Position numbers and translations under genes: made by a program. Below the pieces are notes generated by a model. The model searched no databases and was not told the origin of the DNA. It worked only from the letters and a program-made list of their open reading frames with translations. A stretch of DNA of 64,000 bases from Bacillus inaquosorum KCTC 13429 (GTDB lineage Bacteria > Bacillota > Bacilli > Bacillales > Bacillaceae): contig NZ_AMXN01000010.1 in NCBI RefSeq assembly GCF_000332645.1, positions 1-64,000 of the forward strand, read 5' to 3'. Numbering within the stretch: position 1 is the stretch's first letter; each line of letters opens with the position of its first letter. Positions 44,905-53,778 of this stretch are shown here, in pieces.

Positions 44905-45525
44905 GTGATTCGGTATCCTAACGGAAAAACGTTTCAGCCGAAACATTCGGTTTCATCCCAAAACAGTCAGAAAAGGGCCCCGTCTTACAGTAATCGCGGA
45001 ATGACCCTCGAAGATGACTTAAACGAAACGAATAAGTATTATCTGACAAACCAAATTGCCGTCATACACAAAAAGCCGACACCTGTTCAAATTGTAAATG
45101 TCCATTATCCAAAAAGAAGCGCCGCAGTGATTAAAGAAGCTTACTTTAAACAATCATCGACAACAGATTATAACGGGATTTACAAAGGGCGATATATTGA
45201 TTTTGAGGCGAAAGAAACGAAAAACAAGACCTCTTTCCCCCTGCAGAATTTCCATGACCATCAAATCGAGCATATGAAGCAGGTAAAGGCTCAAGACGGT
45301 ATTTGTTTTGTTATTATATCCGCTTTCGACCAGGTTTATTTCTTGGAAGCCGATAAGCTGTTTTATTTCTGGGACAGAAAAGAAAAAAACGGCAGAAAAT
45401 CAATTCGTAAAGATGAGTTAGAGGAAGCGGCGTATCCGATTTCTCTTGGATACGCACCTAGAATTGATTATATTAGTATTATTGAACAGCTTTATTTTTC
45501 GCCTTCATCTAGTGCGAAAGGTTGA
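44905..45525 (+). CDS. recU: Holliday junction resolvase RecU
   Basis: Cleaves Holliday junctions symmetrically and modulates RecA in recombinational repair and chromosome segregation. The 206-residue protein has a type II restriction-enzyme-like fold: catalytic Asp in [10 protein letters not shown] (about 88), and Glu-x-Lys in [12 protein letters not shown] (about 101-103). The N-terminal 30 residues are disordered and basic. GTG start with AGGAGGATGAGAAA. It precedes ponA by 22 bases and is cotranscribed with it, a conserved Firmicute arrangement. Confidence 0.97.
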   Translation: MIRYPNGKTFQPKHSVSSQNSQKRAPSYSNRGMTLEDDLNETNKYYLTNQIAVIHKKPTPVQIVNVHYPKRSAAVIKEAYFKQSSTTDYNGIYKGRYIDFEAKETKNKTSFPLQNFHDHQIEHMKQVKAQDGICFVIISAFDQVYFLEADKLFYFWDRKEKNGRKSIRKDELEEAAYPISLGYAPRIDYISIIEQLYFSPSSSAKG

Positions 45526-45547
45526 TTAACGAAAGGTTGAGATGTTT

Positions 45548-48301
45548 ATGTCAGATCAATTTAACAGCCGTGAAGCTCGACGAAAAGCGAACAGCAAATC
45601 GAGTCCTTCACCGAAAAAAGGCAAGAAACGAAAAAAAGGCGGATTGTTTAAAAAGACTCTTTTCACTTTACTCATTCTGTTTGTTTTAGGCATAGTCGGC
45701 GGTGCCGTTACATTTGCCGTCATGGTTTCAGATGCGCCTTCACTAGACGAAAGCAAATTGAAGACGCCTTATTCATCAACAATATACGATAAAAATGGAA
45801 AAGAAATCGCTGAAGTCGGTGCCGAAAAACGGACCTACGTCTCGATAGATGAAATTCCCGATGTTGTAAAAGAAGCCTTTATCGCGACAGAGGACGCGCG
45901 TTTTTATGAGCACCACGGGATTGATCCTGTCCGTATCGGAGGCGCCTTAGTTGCCAACTTTAAAGACGGCTTCGGAGCTGAAGGCGGAAGTACGATCACC
46001 CAGCAGGTCGTCAAGAACTCCCTTCTTTCTCATCAGAAGACACTGAAACGGAAGGTGCAGGAAGTATGGCTTTCAATTCAGCTGGAGCGCAATTACTCTA
46101 AAGATGAAATTTTAGAAATGTATTTAAACCGGATTTATTTTTCTCCTAGAGCATACGGAATCGGAAAAGCGGCGGAAGAATTTTTCGGCGTCACAGATTT
46201 AAGCAAATTGACTGTAGAACAAGCTGCGACACTTGCGGGTATGCCGCAAAGCCCGACAGCGTACAATCCCGTTAAAAACCCGGATAAAGCGGAAAAAAGA
46301 CGGAACATCGTACTCAGTCTGATGAAAAAGCAAGGATTTATTTCTGATTCTCAATATAACAAAGCGAAAAATGTAGCAATGAAAGACGAAGGCGTTGTGT
46401 CACAGAAGGAATATGAAAAAGCAAGTTCAAACAAATACAGCGCGTTTGTTGAAGAAGTCATGAAAGAAATTGATGAAAAATCTGATGTCGATCCATCCGC
46501 TGACGGATTAAAGATTTATACGACATTAGATACAAAAGCACAAGACAAACTAGATGAATTAATGGATGGAGACACTGCCGGATTTACTGAAGGCATGCAG
46601 GGCGGCGTGACGCTTCTCGATACAAAAACCGGTGAAGTCCGTGCGATTGGTGCCGGAAGAGATTCTACGGTTGGCGGCTTCAACTATGCTACTCAAGGAA
46701 AAACTCAGCCTGGTTCTACTATTAAACCAATTTTAGACTATGGGCCAGTTATTGAAAACAAAAAATGGTCTACTTACGAGCAAATAGACGACTCGGCTTA
46801 CACGTATTCAGATGGAACACCTATCCGTGACTTTGACCGCTCGTATAAAGGACTCATGTCTATGCGTGAAGCACTTGCCCAATCTCGTAACATTCCGGCT
46901 TTAAAAGCATTCCAAGCAGTTGGAAAAGATGCGGCAGTTGATTTTGCTAATGGATTGGGGCTCGGATTAAATAAAGAAAAAGTGTATGAATCGTATTCTA
47001 TCGGAGGATTCGGCGACGACAACCCAGGTGTCTCTTCGCTGACTATGGCAGGAGCATACAGTGCATTCGGAAATAACGGAACTTATAATGAACCGCATTT
47101 TGTGAAGTCAATTGAATTCAACGATGGAACAAAGCTTGATTTAACACCTAAGTCAAAGTCAGCGATGAGTGACTATACAGCCTTTATGATTACAGATATG
47201 CTGAAAACAGCTGTTAAGACCGGTACTGGACAGCTTGCTCAAGTCCCGGGAGTGGAAGTCGCAGGTAAAACAGGTACAACAAACTTTGATGAAGCGACTA
47301 TACAAAAATACAATATCGCATCAGGCGGTGTACCAGATTCATGGTTTGTAGGATATACACCTCAATATACAGCTGCTGTATGGACAGGTGTAGATTCTCA
47401 AAATAAGATAGGAAAAAAATCTTTAAATCATACAGAACAGCAAGTTGCAAAACGTCTATTCGCCCAACTCATCGCCGATGTCGATGACGGAAGCGGATCA
47501 TTCGAGAAGCCTGACAGCGTAGTGGAAGCCACTGTAGAAAAAGGCTCTAACCCTGCAAAACTGGCAGGACCTAATACGCCAAGCGATAAAAAGCTCACAG
47601 AGTACTTTGTAAAAGGCACAGCTCCTTCTACTGTTTCTAAAACATATGAGAAAGAAGAAAAAGAAGAAACAGAAAAACTGTCTGGTTTAAGTGTGAAATA
47701 TGATAAAGACAATCAATCATTGACATTAAGCTGGAATTACGACGGAGATGCGACCTTTGCTGTTAAGCAATCTGTTGATGGCGGCAGCTACTCAGAAATT
47801 CAAAACAGCTCTGCAAAAGAGGCAGTCATTTCAGGCGTGCAGCCAGGATCTGTATACAAATTCGAAGTGACAGCCGTCAGTGATGATGGCAAAAGTACAG
47901 CTTCCACATCCTATGAAGTGCCGAAAGCTGAAGACGACGAAGATAAAGAAGATCAGCAACAAACGGATGATGAAAATCAAGATGATGAGAAGACTCAGGA
48001 TGACACACAAACTGACGATTCTCAAACAGATGACAGCCAGACGGATCAAGATCAGACAGATGATTCAACAAACGATCAAGACAAAAAACAAGACAACACG
48101 AACACCAATCCGTCCGACAACAGTAACCAAGACCAATCTAACGATAACAGCAACAACAATAGCAACAATCAGGATACGTCGGATGATAATTCGAACCCAG
48201 ATACAAATGATTCATCAGGTTCTGATCCAAATAAAAACAAAACAGACACTACCGACAAAACACAAACGAACTCATCATCAACAACTGAAAAAACAAATTA
48301 A
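45548..48301 (+). CDS. ponA: Class A penicillin-binding protein 1 (PBP1)
   Basis: Bifunctional peptidoglycan glycosyltransferase/transpeptidase of side wall and septum. About 917 residues: cytoplasmic basic tail (1-35), a membrane anchor (about 37-60), glycosyltransferase with catalytic Glu in ATEDARFYEHHGID (about 115), transpeptidase with PGSTIKP (Ser about 390), SRN and KTGTT (about 573), a fibronectin type III-like domain (about 711-792), and a 120-residue Asp/Asn/Gln/Thr-rich tail. ATGs at 45542 and 45548 are both possible. Between about 46660 and 47440 the sequence departs from the 168 version I recall while the flanks agree. Two terminators follow. Confidence 0.97.
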   Translation: MSDQFNSREARRKANSKSSPSPKKGKKRKKGGLFKKTLFTLLILFVLGIVGGAVTFAVMVSDAPSLDESKLKTPYSSTIYDKNGKEIAEVGAEKRTYVSIDEIPDVVKEAFIATEDARFYEHHGIDPVRIGGALVANFKDGFGAEGGSTITQQVVKNSLLSHQKTLKRKVQEVWLSIQLERNYSKDEILEMYLNRIYFSPRAYGIGKAAEEFFGVTDLSKLTVEQAATLAGMPQSPTAYNPVKNPDKAEKRRNIVLSLMKKQGFISDSQYNKAKNVAMKDEGVVSQKEYEKASSNKYSAFVEEVMKEIDEKSDVDPSADGLKIYTTLDTKAQDKLDELMDGDTAGFTEGMQGGVTLLDTKTGEVRAIGAGRDSTVGGFNYATQGKTQPGSTIKPILDYGPVIENKKWSTYEQIDDSAYTYSDGTPIRDFDRSYKGLMSMREALAQSRNIPALKAFQAVGKDAAVDFANGLGLGLNKEKVYESYSIGGFGDDNPGVSSLTMAGAYSAFGNNGTYNEPHFVKSIEFNDGTKLDLTPKSKSAMSDYTAFMITDMLKTAVKTGTGQLAQVPGVEVAGKTGTTNFDEATIQKYNIASGGVPDSWFVGYTPQYTAAVWTGVDSQNKIGKKSLNHTEQQVAKRLFAQLIADVDDGSGSFEKPDSVVEATVEKGSNPAKLAGPNTPSDKKLTEYFVKGTAPSTVSKTYEKEEKEETEKLSGLSVKYDKDNQSLTLSWNYDGDATFAVKQSVDGGSYSEIQNSSAKEAVISGVQPGSVYKFEVTAVSDDGKSTASTSYEVPKAEDDEDKEDQQQTDDENQDDEKTQDDTQTDDSQTDDSQTDQDQTDDSTNDQDKKQDNTNTNPSDNSNQDQSNDNSNNNSNNQDTSDDNSNPDTNDSSGSDPNKNKTDTTDKTQTNSSSTTEKTN

Positions 48302-48303
48302 AC

Positions 48304-48337
48304 AAAAAGCCATCACCTTTAGGTGATGGCTTTTTTC
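48304..48337 (+). terminator. Terminator of recU-ponA
   Basis: AAAAAGCCATCACCT/AGGTGATGGCTTTTTT, near-perfect stem with T-run. Confidence 0.93.
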
Positions 48338-48343
48338 TTTTAG

Positions 48344-48375
48344 AAAAAACCTCCCCTTTCAAGGGGAGGTTTTTA
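48344..48375. terminator. Second terminator, between ponA and ypoC
   Basis: AAAACCTCCCCTT/AAGGGGAGGTTTTT with a two-base loop; the minus-strand T-run serves ypoC, whose stop is at its edge. Confidence 0.9.
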
Positions 48376-48867
48376 TCGATTCATCGCATGATATTTATAA
48401 AAATGCTTTTTCATTTCAGTAAACAGCTCATCAAGCTGAATAAAGCAATGGTATTGAGTTGGCTTCAGGAGAATAAACTCCACCCGTTCAGCCCAATTGA
48501 TCGGCTTTGCGGGAAATGATTTTTTCGTCAGTTCTGACCAATCGAGCGACTTCACCCGCTCGCCTGCTGTCCAGTGAAACGAAGCAAGCAAACACACAAT
48601 GCCCTTTAGCATTTCGTTTTGGTCACATCTCGATTTTCGTGTTTGAAAGACTGGGAGAAGTGATGCTTTGATGTCATCCCACACTTCAAATAAATGCGGA
48701 ACGTACTTGCCGCTGTCCTCCCATGGCAAAACGCCTTTAAATTCCGTGCAGAAATCAATATACACGGGGTTGATTCGCAAGGCTTCTTTCATATCCGAGG
48801 AGCTCATCTGGCCAAGACTGCGCAAGTATTGCTCATAGGAAGCCAACACTTCTTTTGCTTGCGTCAT
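48373..48867 (-). CDS. ypoC: YpoC, protein of unknown function
   Basis: A 164-residue soluble, helical protein with conserved-looking PVYIDFCTEFKGVLPW (about 35-50) and PINWAERVEFILLKPTQYHCF (split, about 120-140). It starts in an ATGA overlap with nth, so translation is coupled. In many Bacilli ypoC follows dnaD-nth, which suggests a role around DNA replication or repair, but no domain function is known to me. Confidence 0.83.
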   Translation of the reverse strand: MTQAKEVLASYEQYLRSLGQMSSSDMKEALRINPVYIDFCTEFKGVLPWEDSGKYVPHLFEVWDDIKASLLPVFQTRKSRCDQNEMLKGIVCLLASFHWTAGERVKSLDWSELTKKSFPAKPINWAERVEFILLKPTQYHCFIQLDELFTEMKKHFYKYHAMNR

Positions 48868-49523
48868 CGTTTCACCAGTCCTTTTTTATCTCTCTTCTTT
48901 CCCTCTCTGCACAGAGAAAGCAGCGGACATTCCGCACAGCGCGGAGACTGCGCCTTACAATGATATCTGCCGAAGAAAATAAGCCGGTGATGCGTAACGG
49001 ACCAGTCTTCTTTTGGCACCTTGCGCATCAGCGTCTTTTCAACTTCCAGCACCGAGTCCTTCCACCGGCAGATTCCCAAACGCTTGCTGACTCTCTCCAC
49101 ATGGGTATCCACGGCGATGGCCGGCACGCCAAAGGCAACGGATACCACGACGTTGGCGGTCTTTCTTCCGACACCTGGCAGTTTGACAAGCTCATCACGG
49201 TCTCTCGGCACTTCTCCGCCGTAATCTTCAATAATCATTTTGCTCAGTTTTTGGATATTTTTCGCTTTATTACGGTACAAACCGATTGATTTAATATCCT
49301 GCTGAAGCTCTTCCAGTGAAACAGCCAAATAGTCTTCCGGCCGTTTATATTTTTGAAATAATGTTTTGGTCACTCTGTTTACAAGTGCATCTGTACATTG
49401 CGCAGATAAAGCGACTGCCACCACTAATTCAAAAGGATTGGAATGAACCAGTTCACACTCCGCGTGGGGAAACATGTCGCCTATTTTGTCTAAACAGAAT
49501 TCAATTTGTTTTAGATTTAACAC
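48864..49523 (-). CDS. nth: Endonuclease III
   Basis: DNA glycosylase/AP lyase that removes oxidised pyrimidines. The 219-residue protein has the HhH motif LPGVGRKTANVV with catalytic Lys (about 120), the GPD-type Asp in AVDTHVERVSKRLG (about 138), and the [4Fe-4S] motif C-x6-C-x2-C-x5-C in CKAQSPRCAECPLLSLC. Start is GTG at 49523 after AAAGGTGA; an upstream GTG is part of that ribosome binding site. It lies 18 bases after dnaD and overlaps ypoC. Confidence 0.97.
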   Translation of the reverse strand: MLNLKQIEFCLDKIGDMFPHAECELVHSNPFELVVAVALSAQCTDALVNRVTKTLFQKYKRPEDYLAVSLEELQQDIKSIGLYRNKAKNIQKLSKMIIEDYGGEVPRDRDELVKLPGVGRKTANVVVSVAFGVPAIAVDTHVERVSKRLGICRWKDSVLEVEKTLMRKVPKEDWSVTHHRLIFFGRYHCKAQSPRCAECPLLSLCREGKKRDKKGLVKR

Positions 49524-49541
49524 GATTGTCACCTTTTCACT

Positions 49542-50240
49542 TTATTGTTCAAGCCAATTGTAAAAAGGAACCTGCCTTTTATACTCTTTTTGCGGTTCAT
49601 TCTGCTTTGCTTGTACCCGCCGGAATTTTTGGCTGTGGATTTTTGCCTGCTCCACAGTTTTCAGCCCGTTTTTCTTCCACTCAAACAAAATCCGGTCAAT
49701 GTAGCGGAAACTGAGTTTTCCTGATAGTACAGCCTCTTTTAACGCGTGTTTAATCAGCTGTGCGTCATGCTGGTCCTGGTCCTGCCAGATAGCCAGTGTT
49801 TCACACTCTAAAGGTGATAGTGGTCTGGCGAACTCTTCCTCAAAAATGGTATAAAGGCTTTTTTGTTCCCCTTCTGCTTTTCTTTCCTGTGTTTGATTCT
49901 GTGCAAGCTGTATAAACTCGTACAGCTTCCCCCATAAAGGCTGAAGCGAATACTTCTCAAATTTGATGCCGTTTTGGTCTTCGCATTCTTCAATGAACAG
50001 AAAACCTTTTTGAATAAACATCCGTAATCTGTTTGTGCATTCCTCAACAGAAATTGACATACCTTCCTGCAGCTGATTCGGTGTAGGAAAATAAGATCCT
50101 TTTTCTAAATGCATTTTAATTTTTAGCAGCAGAATAAGTTCTGTTTCATTAAGCCCGAGCTGTTTATAATGCGTGAGCAGAAGATTGGGAATTGTTGACG
50201 TCCCCTGTTCCTGCATATCAATAAATTGATGTTTTTTCAT
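49542..50240 (-). CDS. dnaD: Primosomal replication protein DnaD
   Basis: Essential primosome component acting with DnaB and DnaI to load the helicase at origins and stalled forks. The 232 residues have an N-terminal winged-helix oligomerisation domain (1-125, including NETELILLLKIKMHLEKG) and a C-terminal DnaD domain with YxxxIxxxW-like SFRYIDRILFEWKKNGL (about 180-196). AGAGGTGTAACG precedes the ATG. A hairpin made from two TTACTGTAAA copies lies directly upstream, and the asnS terminator separates the two genes. Heads dnaD-nth-ypoC. Confidence 0.96.
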   Translation of the reverse strand: MKKHQFIDMQEQGTSTIPNLLLTHYKQLGLNETELILLLKIKMHLEKGSYFPTPNQLQEGMSISVEECTNRLRMFIQKGFLFIEECEDQNGIKFEKYSLQPLWGKLYEFIQLAQNQTQERKAEGEQKSLYTIFEEEFARPLSPLECETLAIWQDQDQHDAQLIKHALKEAVLSGKLSFRYIDRILFEWKKNGLKTVEQAKIHSQKFRRVQAKQNEPQKEYKRQVPFYNWLEQ

Positions 50241-50251
50241 CGTTACACCTC

Positions 50252-50288
50252 TTACTGTAAAGGATCGTGATATCCCCTTTACTGTAAA
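50252..50288. repeat. Paired TTACTGTAAA repeats upstream of dnaD
   Basis: TTACTGTAAA occurs at 50252-50261 and 50279-50288. The unit is nearly palindromic, so the pair also forms an imperfect hairpin (TTACTGTAAAGG/CCTTTACTGTAA) directly upstream of the dnaD ribosome binding site. It could be a protein-binding site or an mRNA element. Confidence 0.6.
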
Positions 50289-50317
50289 AAGTCTCCCTTG
50301 CAGGAGACTCTTTTTTT
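50286..50317. terminator. Terminator of asnS
   Basis: AGTCTCC/GGAGACT with a six-base loop; T-runs on both strands. On the minus strand it ends asnS before dnaD. Confidence 0.85.
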
Positions 50318-50333
50318 GTTTCATTTGAATGTA

Positions 50334-51626
50334 TTACGGATACAGACGGTTTAATAGTCTTGGGAACGGAATGGTTTCACGAACGTGAGGCGCTCCGCTG
50401 ATCCAAGCTACTGTCCGCTCTAATCCAAGGCCGAAGCCGGAATGAGGAACTGATCCATATTTTCTAAGTTCAGCATACCATTTATACGCGTCAGAATCCA
50501 GTCCATGTTCTTTAAGACGCGCTTCCAAAAGTTCCATATCGTGAATCCGTTCAGATCCGCCGATAATTTCACCATAGCCTTCCGGCGCAATCAGGTCAGC
50601 ACAAAGCACGACATCCTCGCGGTCAGAAGCCGGCTGCATATAAAACGGTTTTAAGGAAGTCGGGTAGCGAGTGATGAAAACCGGTTTGTCATAGTGTTCG
50701 GCAATCGCTGTTTCATGAGGCGCTCCGAAGTCGTCTCCCCACTCGATATCGTCAAAGCCTTTTTCTTTCAGAAAATCAATCGCTTCATCATACGTAATTC
50801 TTGGGAACGGAGCTTTGATTTGCTCAAGTTTTGACGTGTCTCTTCCTAATGTGTTTAATTCAATTTTGCAATTCTTAAGAACAGATTGCACAATGAAAGA
50901 AACGTAATTTTCTTGTACTTGAAGGTTTTCTTCAAATTCTACAAACGCCATTTCCGGTTCGATCATCCAGAATTCGATCAAGTGGCGCTTTGTTTTAGAC
51001 TTTTCCGCTCTGAATGTCGGCCCGAAGGAGAATACTTTTCCTAAAGCCATTGCCGCTGCTTCCATGTAGAGCTGACCGCTTTGAGACAGGTAAGCATCTT
51101 CATCAAAATATTTTGTCGCAAAGAGCTCTGTTGTTCCTTCAGGTGCGCTTCCAGTCAGAATCGGCGGATCCACTTTTACGAAGCCTTCGTTATTAAAGAA
51201 TTCGTAAGTCGCGCGAATGATTTCATTACGGATTTTCATGATCGCATGCTGGCGTTTTGAACGCAGCCATAAATGTCTGTGATCCATCAAGAATTCCGTA
51301 CCGTGTTCTTTTGGCGTAATTGGATAATCAGTAGCTTCGTGAATGACTTCAATACCTGTCACAGCTAGTTCATAACCAAGCGGAGAACGCTCGTCCTCTT
51401 TGACAATCCCTTTTATATAGAGTGACGTTTCCTGCGTCACTGATTTAGCTGTTTGGAAAATGCTTTCTTCCACTTCCGCTTTTACTACGACACCTTGAAT
51501 AAAGCCAGTACCGTCCCGCAGCTGTAAAAATGCGATTTTCCCGCTTGAACGCTTATTAGCGACCCAAGCTCCGATCGTTACTTCCTCACCTACGTGCTTG
51601 TACACCTGGTTGATTGTTGTTTTCAA
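50334..51626 (-). CDS. asnS: Asparaginyl-tRNA synthetase
   Basis: Class IIb aminoacyl-tRNA synthetase of 430-431 residues. The N-terminal OB-fold anticodon-binding domain (1-110, [21 protein letters not shown]) precedes the catalytic domain with motif 2 [19 protein letters not shown] and motif 3 [12 protein letters not shown] near the C-terminus. The start is TTG 51626, eight bases after GGAGG, or the ATG at 51629. A sigma-A promoter is at 51694-51723 and no T-box signature is present in the short leader. Between aspB and dnaD. Confidence 0.96.
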   Translation of the reverse strand: MKTTINQVYKHVGEEVTIGAWVANKRSSGKIAFLQLRDGTGFIQGVVVKAEVEESIFQTAKSVTQETSLYIKGIVKEDERSPLGYELAVTGIEVIHEATDYPITPKEHGTEFLMDHRHLWLRSKRQHAIMKIRNEIIRATYEFFNNEGFVKVDPPILTGSAPEGTTELFATKYFDEDAYLSQSGQLYMEAAAMALGKVFSFGPTFRAEKSKTKRHLIEFWMIEPEMAFVEFEENLQVQENYVSFIVQSVLKNCKIELNTLGRDTSKLEQIKAPFPRITYDEAIDFLKEKGFDDIEWGDDFGAPHETAIAEHYDKPVFITRYPTSLKPFYMQPASDREDVVLCADLIAPEGYGEIIGGSERIHDMELLEARLKEHGLDSDAYKWYAELRKYGSVPHSGFGLGLERTVAWISGAPHVRETIPFPRLLNRLYP

Positions 51627-51693
51627 CATATTTCCCTCCAAAACAAGAAGACATTCGGAAGCTCATTGCCCCGAACTCTATTATCATCACTTT

Positions 51694-51723
51694 ATTATAC
51701 CCGCTCTTAACTAACCGGGTCAA
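51694..51723 (-). promoter_or_regulatory. Sigma-A promoter of asnS
   Basis: TTGACC (51723-51718), 18-bp spacer, TATAAT (51699-51694) on the minus strand; leader about 60 bases. Confidence 0.75.
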
Positions 51724-51730
51724 TGCAGAT

Positions 51731-51760
51731 AAAAAGCGGCTTTTCTGTCAGCCGCTTTTT
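51731..51760 (-). terminator. Terminator of aspB
   Basis: AAAAAGCGGC/GCCGCTTTTT with a ten-base loop; it separates aspB from the asnS promoter. Confidence 0.85.
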
Positions 51761-51766
51761 GATCTG

Positions 51767-52948
51767 TTAGCTATGTTTTTCTACAAATCGTTTGATTCTT
51801 TCAACTGCTTTTTCAAGAAGTTCTAACGATGTTGCGTAAGAAAGACGGACATTATCAGGAGAGCCGAAACCGGATCCAGGAACAATCGCAACTTTTTCCT
51901 CCTCAAGAAGCGCTTTAACAAATTCATCTACATCTTTGAAACCGCAAGATTGAGCTGCTTCTTTTGCATTCGGGAACAAGTAAAAAGCGCCTTCCGGCTT
52001 CACACAGCTGAACCCAGGGACTTCTATGAGCTTTGCATAGATTGTGTTTAATCTATGTTCAAATGCTTCTCTCATTTCTTCCAGCGGCTCAGAAGGCCCG
52101 TTATAGGCAGCAATTGCTCCGTACTGGGCGATTGATGTCGGGTTTGACGTGCTGTGGCTTGCTAGGTTAGTCATCGCTTTAATAATGTCTTCAGACCCAG
52201 CTGCATAACCGATTCTCCAGCCCGTCATACTGTGTGACTTCGACACGCCGTTAATAATAACCGTTTGCTCTTTCAGTCTGTCAGACAGCTGTGCTATGGA
52301 AACGTGTTTCTTTCCGCCGTATGTAAGTTTTTCATAAATTTCGTCAGACACAATCAGGATGTCATGTTCAAGGCACACTTCACCAAGCGCAGACAGCTCT
52401 TCTTCCGTATACATGACACCAGTCGGGTTGCTTGGAGAGTTAATGACGATCGCTTTTGTTTTTTCTGTAATCGTATTTTTCAGCTGTTCAGGAGAAATTT
52501 TGAAATGATTTTCCTCAAGCCCTTCTACATAAACAGGATTTCCGCCTGCGAGTTTCACCTGCTCCGGATAGCTTACCCAGTAAGGCGTTGGAATAATGAC
52601 TTCATCTCCTTCATCCAAAATCACTTGGAAAAGGGTGTACAGAGCATGTTTGGCACCAGTACAGACAATAATTTGAGACGGTTTGTATTCAATATTCTGG
52701 TCACGTTTAAATTTCTCTGCAATGCTGTTTTTTAGTTCAGCCAGACCACCTGATGGCGTGTACTTCGTATGGCCTTCGTTCATTGAACGCACAGCCGCAT
52801 CAATAATGTGCTGCGGTGTATTGAAGTCTGGTTCGCCGGCCCCTAGGCCGATGACATCATGGCCTGCCGCTTTCAGTTCTTTCGCTTTTGCTGTGATTGC
52901 CAGTGTGGTAGATGGTGTTAATGCGGATACTCTTTTTGCCAGTTTCAA
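51767..52948 (-). CDS. aspB: Aspartate aminotransferase
   Basis: PLP-dependent class I/II aminotransferase interconverting aspartate and oxaloacetate. It has 393 residues, the usual length. The PLP Lys lies in GVSKSHSMTGWRIGYAAG (about 237), the substrate-carboxylate Arg in NVRLSYATSLE near the C-terminus, and NSPSNPTGVMY around residue 175. GGGGGAG precedes the ATG. It follows tseB by 22 bases, in the ypmA-tseB-aspB run, and ends at a terminator. Confidence 0.96.
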   Translation of the reverse strand: MKLAKRVSALTPSTTLAITAKAKELKAAGHDVIGLGAGEPDFNTPQHIIDAAVRSMNEGHTKYTPSGGLAELKNSIAEKFKRDQNIEYKPSQIIVCTGAKHALYTLFQVILDEGDEVIIPTPYWVSYPEQVKLAGGNPVYVEGLEENHFKISPEQLKNTITEKTKAIVINSPSNPTGVMYTEEELSALGEVCLEHDILIVSDEIYEKLTYGGKKHVSIAQLSDRLKEQTVIINGVSKSHSMTGWRIGYAAGSEDIIKAMTNLASHSTSNPTSIAQYGAIAAYNGPSEPLEEMREAFEHRLNTIYAKLIEVPGFSCVKPEGAFYLFPNAKEAAQSCGFKDVDEFVKALLEEEKVAIVPGSGFGSPDNVRLSYATSLELLEKAVERIKRFVEKHS

Positions 52949-52970
52949 CTTGAACTCCCCCTAATTCGTC

Positions 52971-53456
52971 TTAAGGCGTGATATTTTTGAGAATCTTTCC
53001 AGTTGTAAAGTCCACATAACTTAAACTGTATTGACCTTCTTTGTCTAAGTACGTTACTTCCCAAAGCAGGACATTTCCTTCTCTTGCCAGGTGAACCTCT
53101 TTTTGCTTTGAAACCAGCCCTTCATCCTGTATGATTTTCGCCGCTTTGTCTTCCGAGATTCCCTCTTTTGCTTCTTTTGAGAGAATTTTTGCTTTTTTAT
53201 CAGCAGGAACCCAGACATATAATTTGCTGCCTTTGTTGTCCGTTCCCTTTACGACATAATATTTTTCTTTTCCGACAAATGTTTCGACTTGATCAACGCT
53301 GGTGAGATCGGTTTCTTTTTTAGCTTCAGCAGCTGCTGCTTCGTGCCCCTCTTCCTTTTGTGCCATGGCCGATTTATAAATGCTTGCCGAGACAAGAAGT
53401 ACTGCTAAAAAAATAATACCAAAAATGACGGTAAATATTAATGCTTTTTTTCTCAT
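52971..53456 (-). CDS. tseB: Cell wall elongation regulator TseB (YpmB)
   Basis: A 161-residue membrane-anchored protein: Lys-rich start, a single transmembrane helix (about 6-28, IFTVIFGIIFLAVLLVSASIY), then an extracytoplasmic part with two PepSY-like halves (KYYVVKGTDNKGSKLYVWV; WEVTYLDKEGQYSLSYVDF). In B. subtilis YpmB/TseB binds the elongation transpeptidase PBP2A and modulates wall synthesis. It starts nine bases after ypmA ends. ponA and gpsB, also wall-synthesis genes, lie in the same window. Confidence 0.9.
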   Translation of the reverse strand: MRKKALIFTVIFGIIFLAVLLVSASIYKSAMAQKEEGHEAAAAEAKKETDLTSVDQVETFVGKEKYYVVKGTDNKGSKLYVWVPADKKAKILSKEAKEGISEDKAAKIIQDEGLVSKQKEVHLAREGNVLLWEVTYLDKEGQYSLSYVDFTTGKILKNITP

Positions 53457-53464
53457 CTTCTCAC

Positions 53465-53635
53465 CTACGTACGATAAATGGTAAAAACGGCTTGGTTTTT
53501 GTTTTCTTCATTCAGCGCAAGGCCGAACATCAGATTGTCTCTTTTCAGTGTCCGATTCAGTGTGTCTACAATTTTATACAGGTCATCAGAATGCTCTACA
53601 TTAATTGTTGAAAGAATTTCGATTTTGCTTTCCAT
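53465..53635 (-). CDS. ypmA: YpmA, small protein of unknown function
   Basis: A 56-residue protein (MESKIEILSTINVEHSDDLY...) with an alternating pattern that suggests a beta-alpha-beta ferredoxin-like half fold (DUF4264 family). GGAGGATGAAATA precedes the ATG. It is the first gene of the ypmA-tseB-aspB run and lies 142 bases downstream of the dinG stop. No function known to me. Confidence 0.83.
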   Translation of the reverse strand: MESKIEILSTINVEHSDDLYKIVDTLNRTLKRDNLMFGLALNEENKNQAVFTIYRT

Positions 53636-53756
53636 TATTTCATCCTCCAGTTTGAACAAATATTGTTAGTCATACTCCATTTCAGGACACGCCATACTAG
53701 TATCACAGAGCGGCAAAACCGCTTTTAAATAAAACACCATCCTACTCCCACACCGG

Positions 53757-53778
53757 AAAGCCGCTTTATGCGGCTTTT
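53757..53778. terminator. Hairpin at the 3' end of dinG
   Basis: AAAGCCGC/GCGGCTTT with a four-base loop; the dinG stop lies on its edge. T-tracts are short. Confidence 0.6.

Noticed and set aside
47880..48326. A 148-codon frame rich in Thr, Lys and Ile overlapping the end of ponA
   Set aside because: It is the +1 frame of the repetitive Asp/Asn/Gln tail of PonA, not an independent gene.
51627..51730. T-box leader for asnS
   Set aside because: The leader is about 60 bases, too short, and has no AGGGTGGNACCGCG element.
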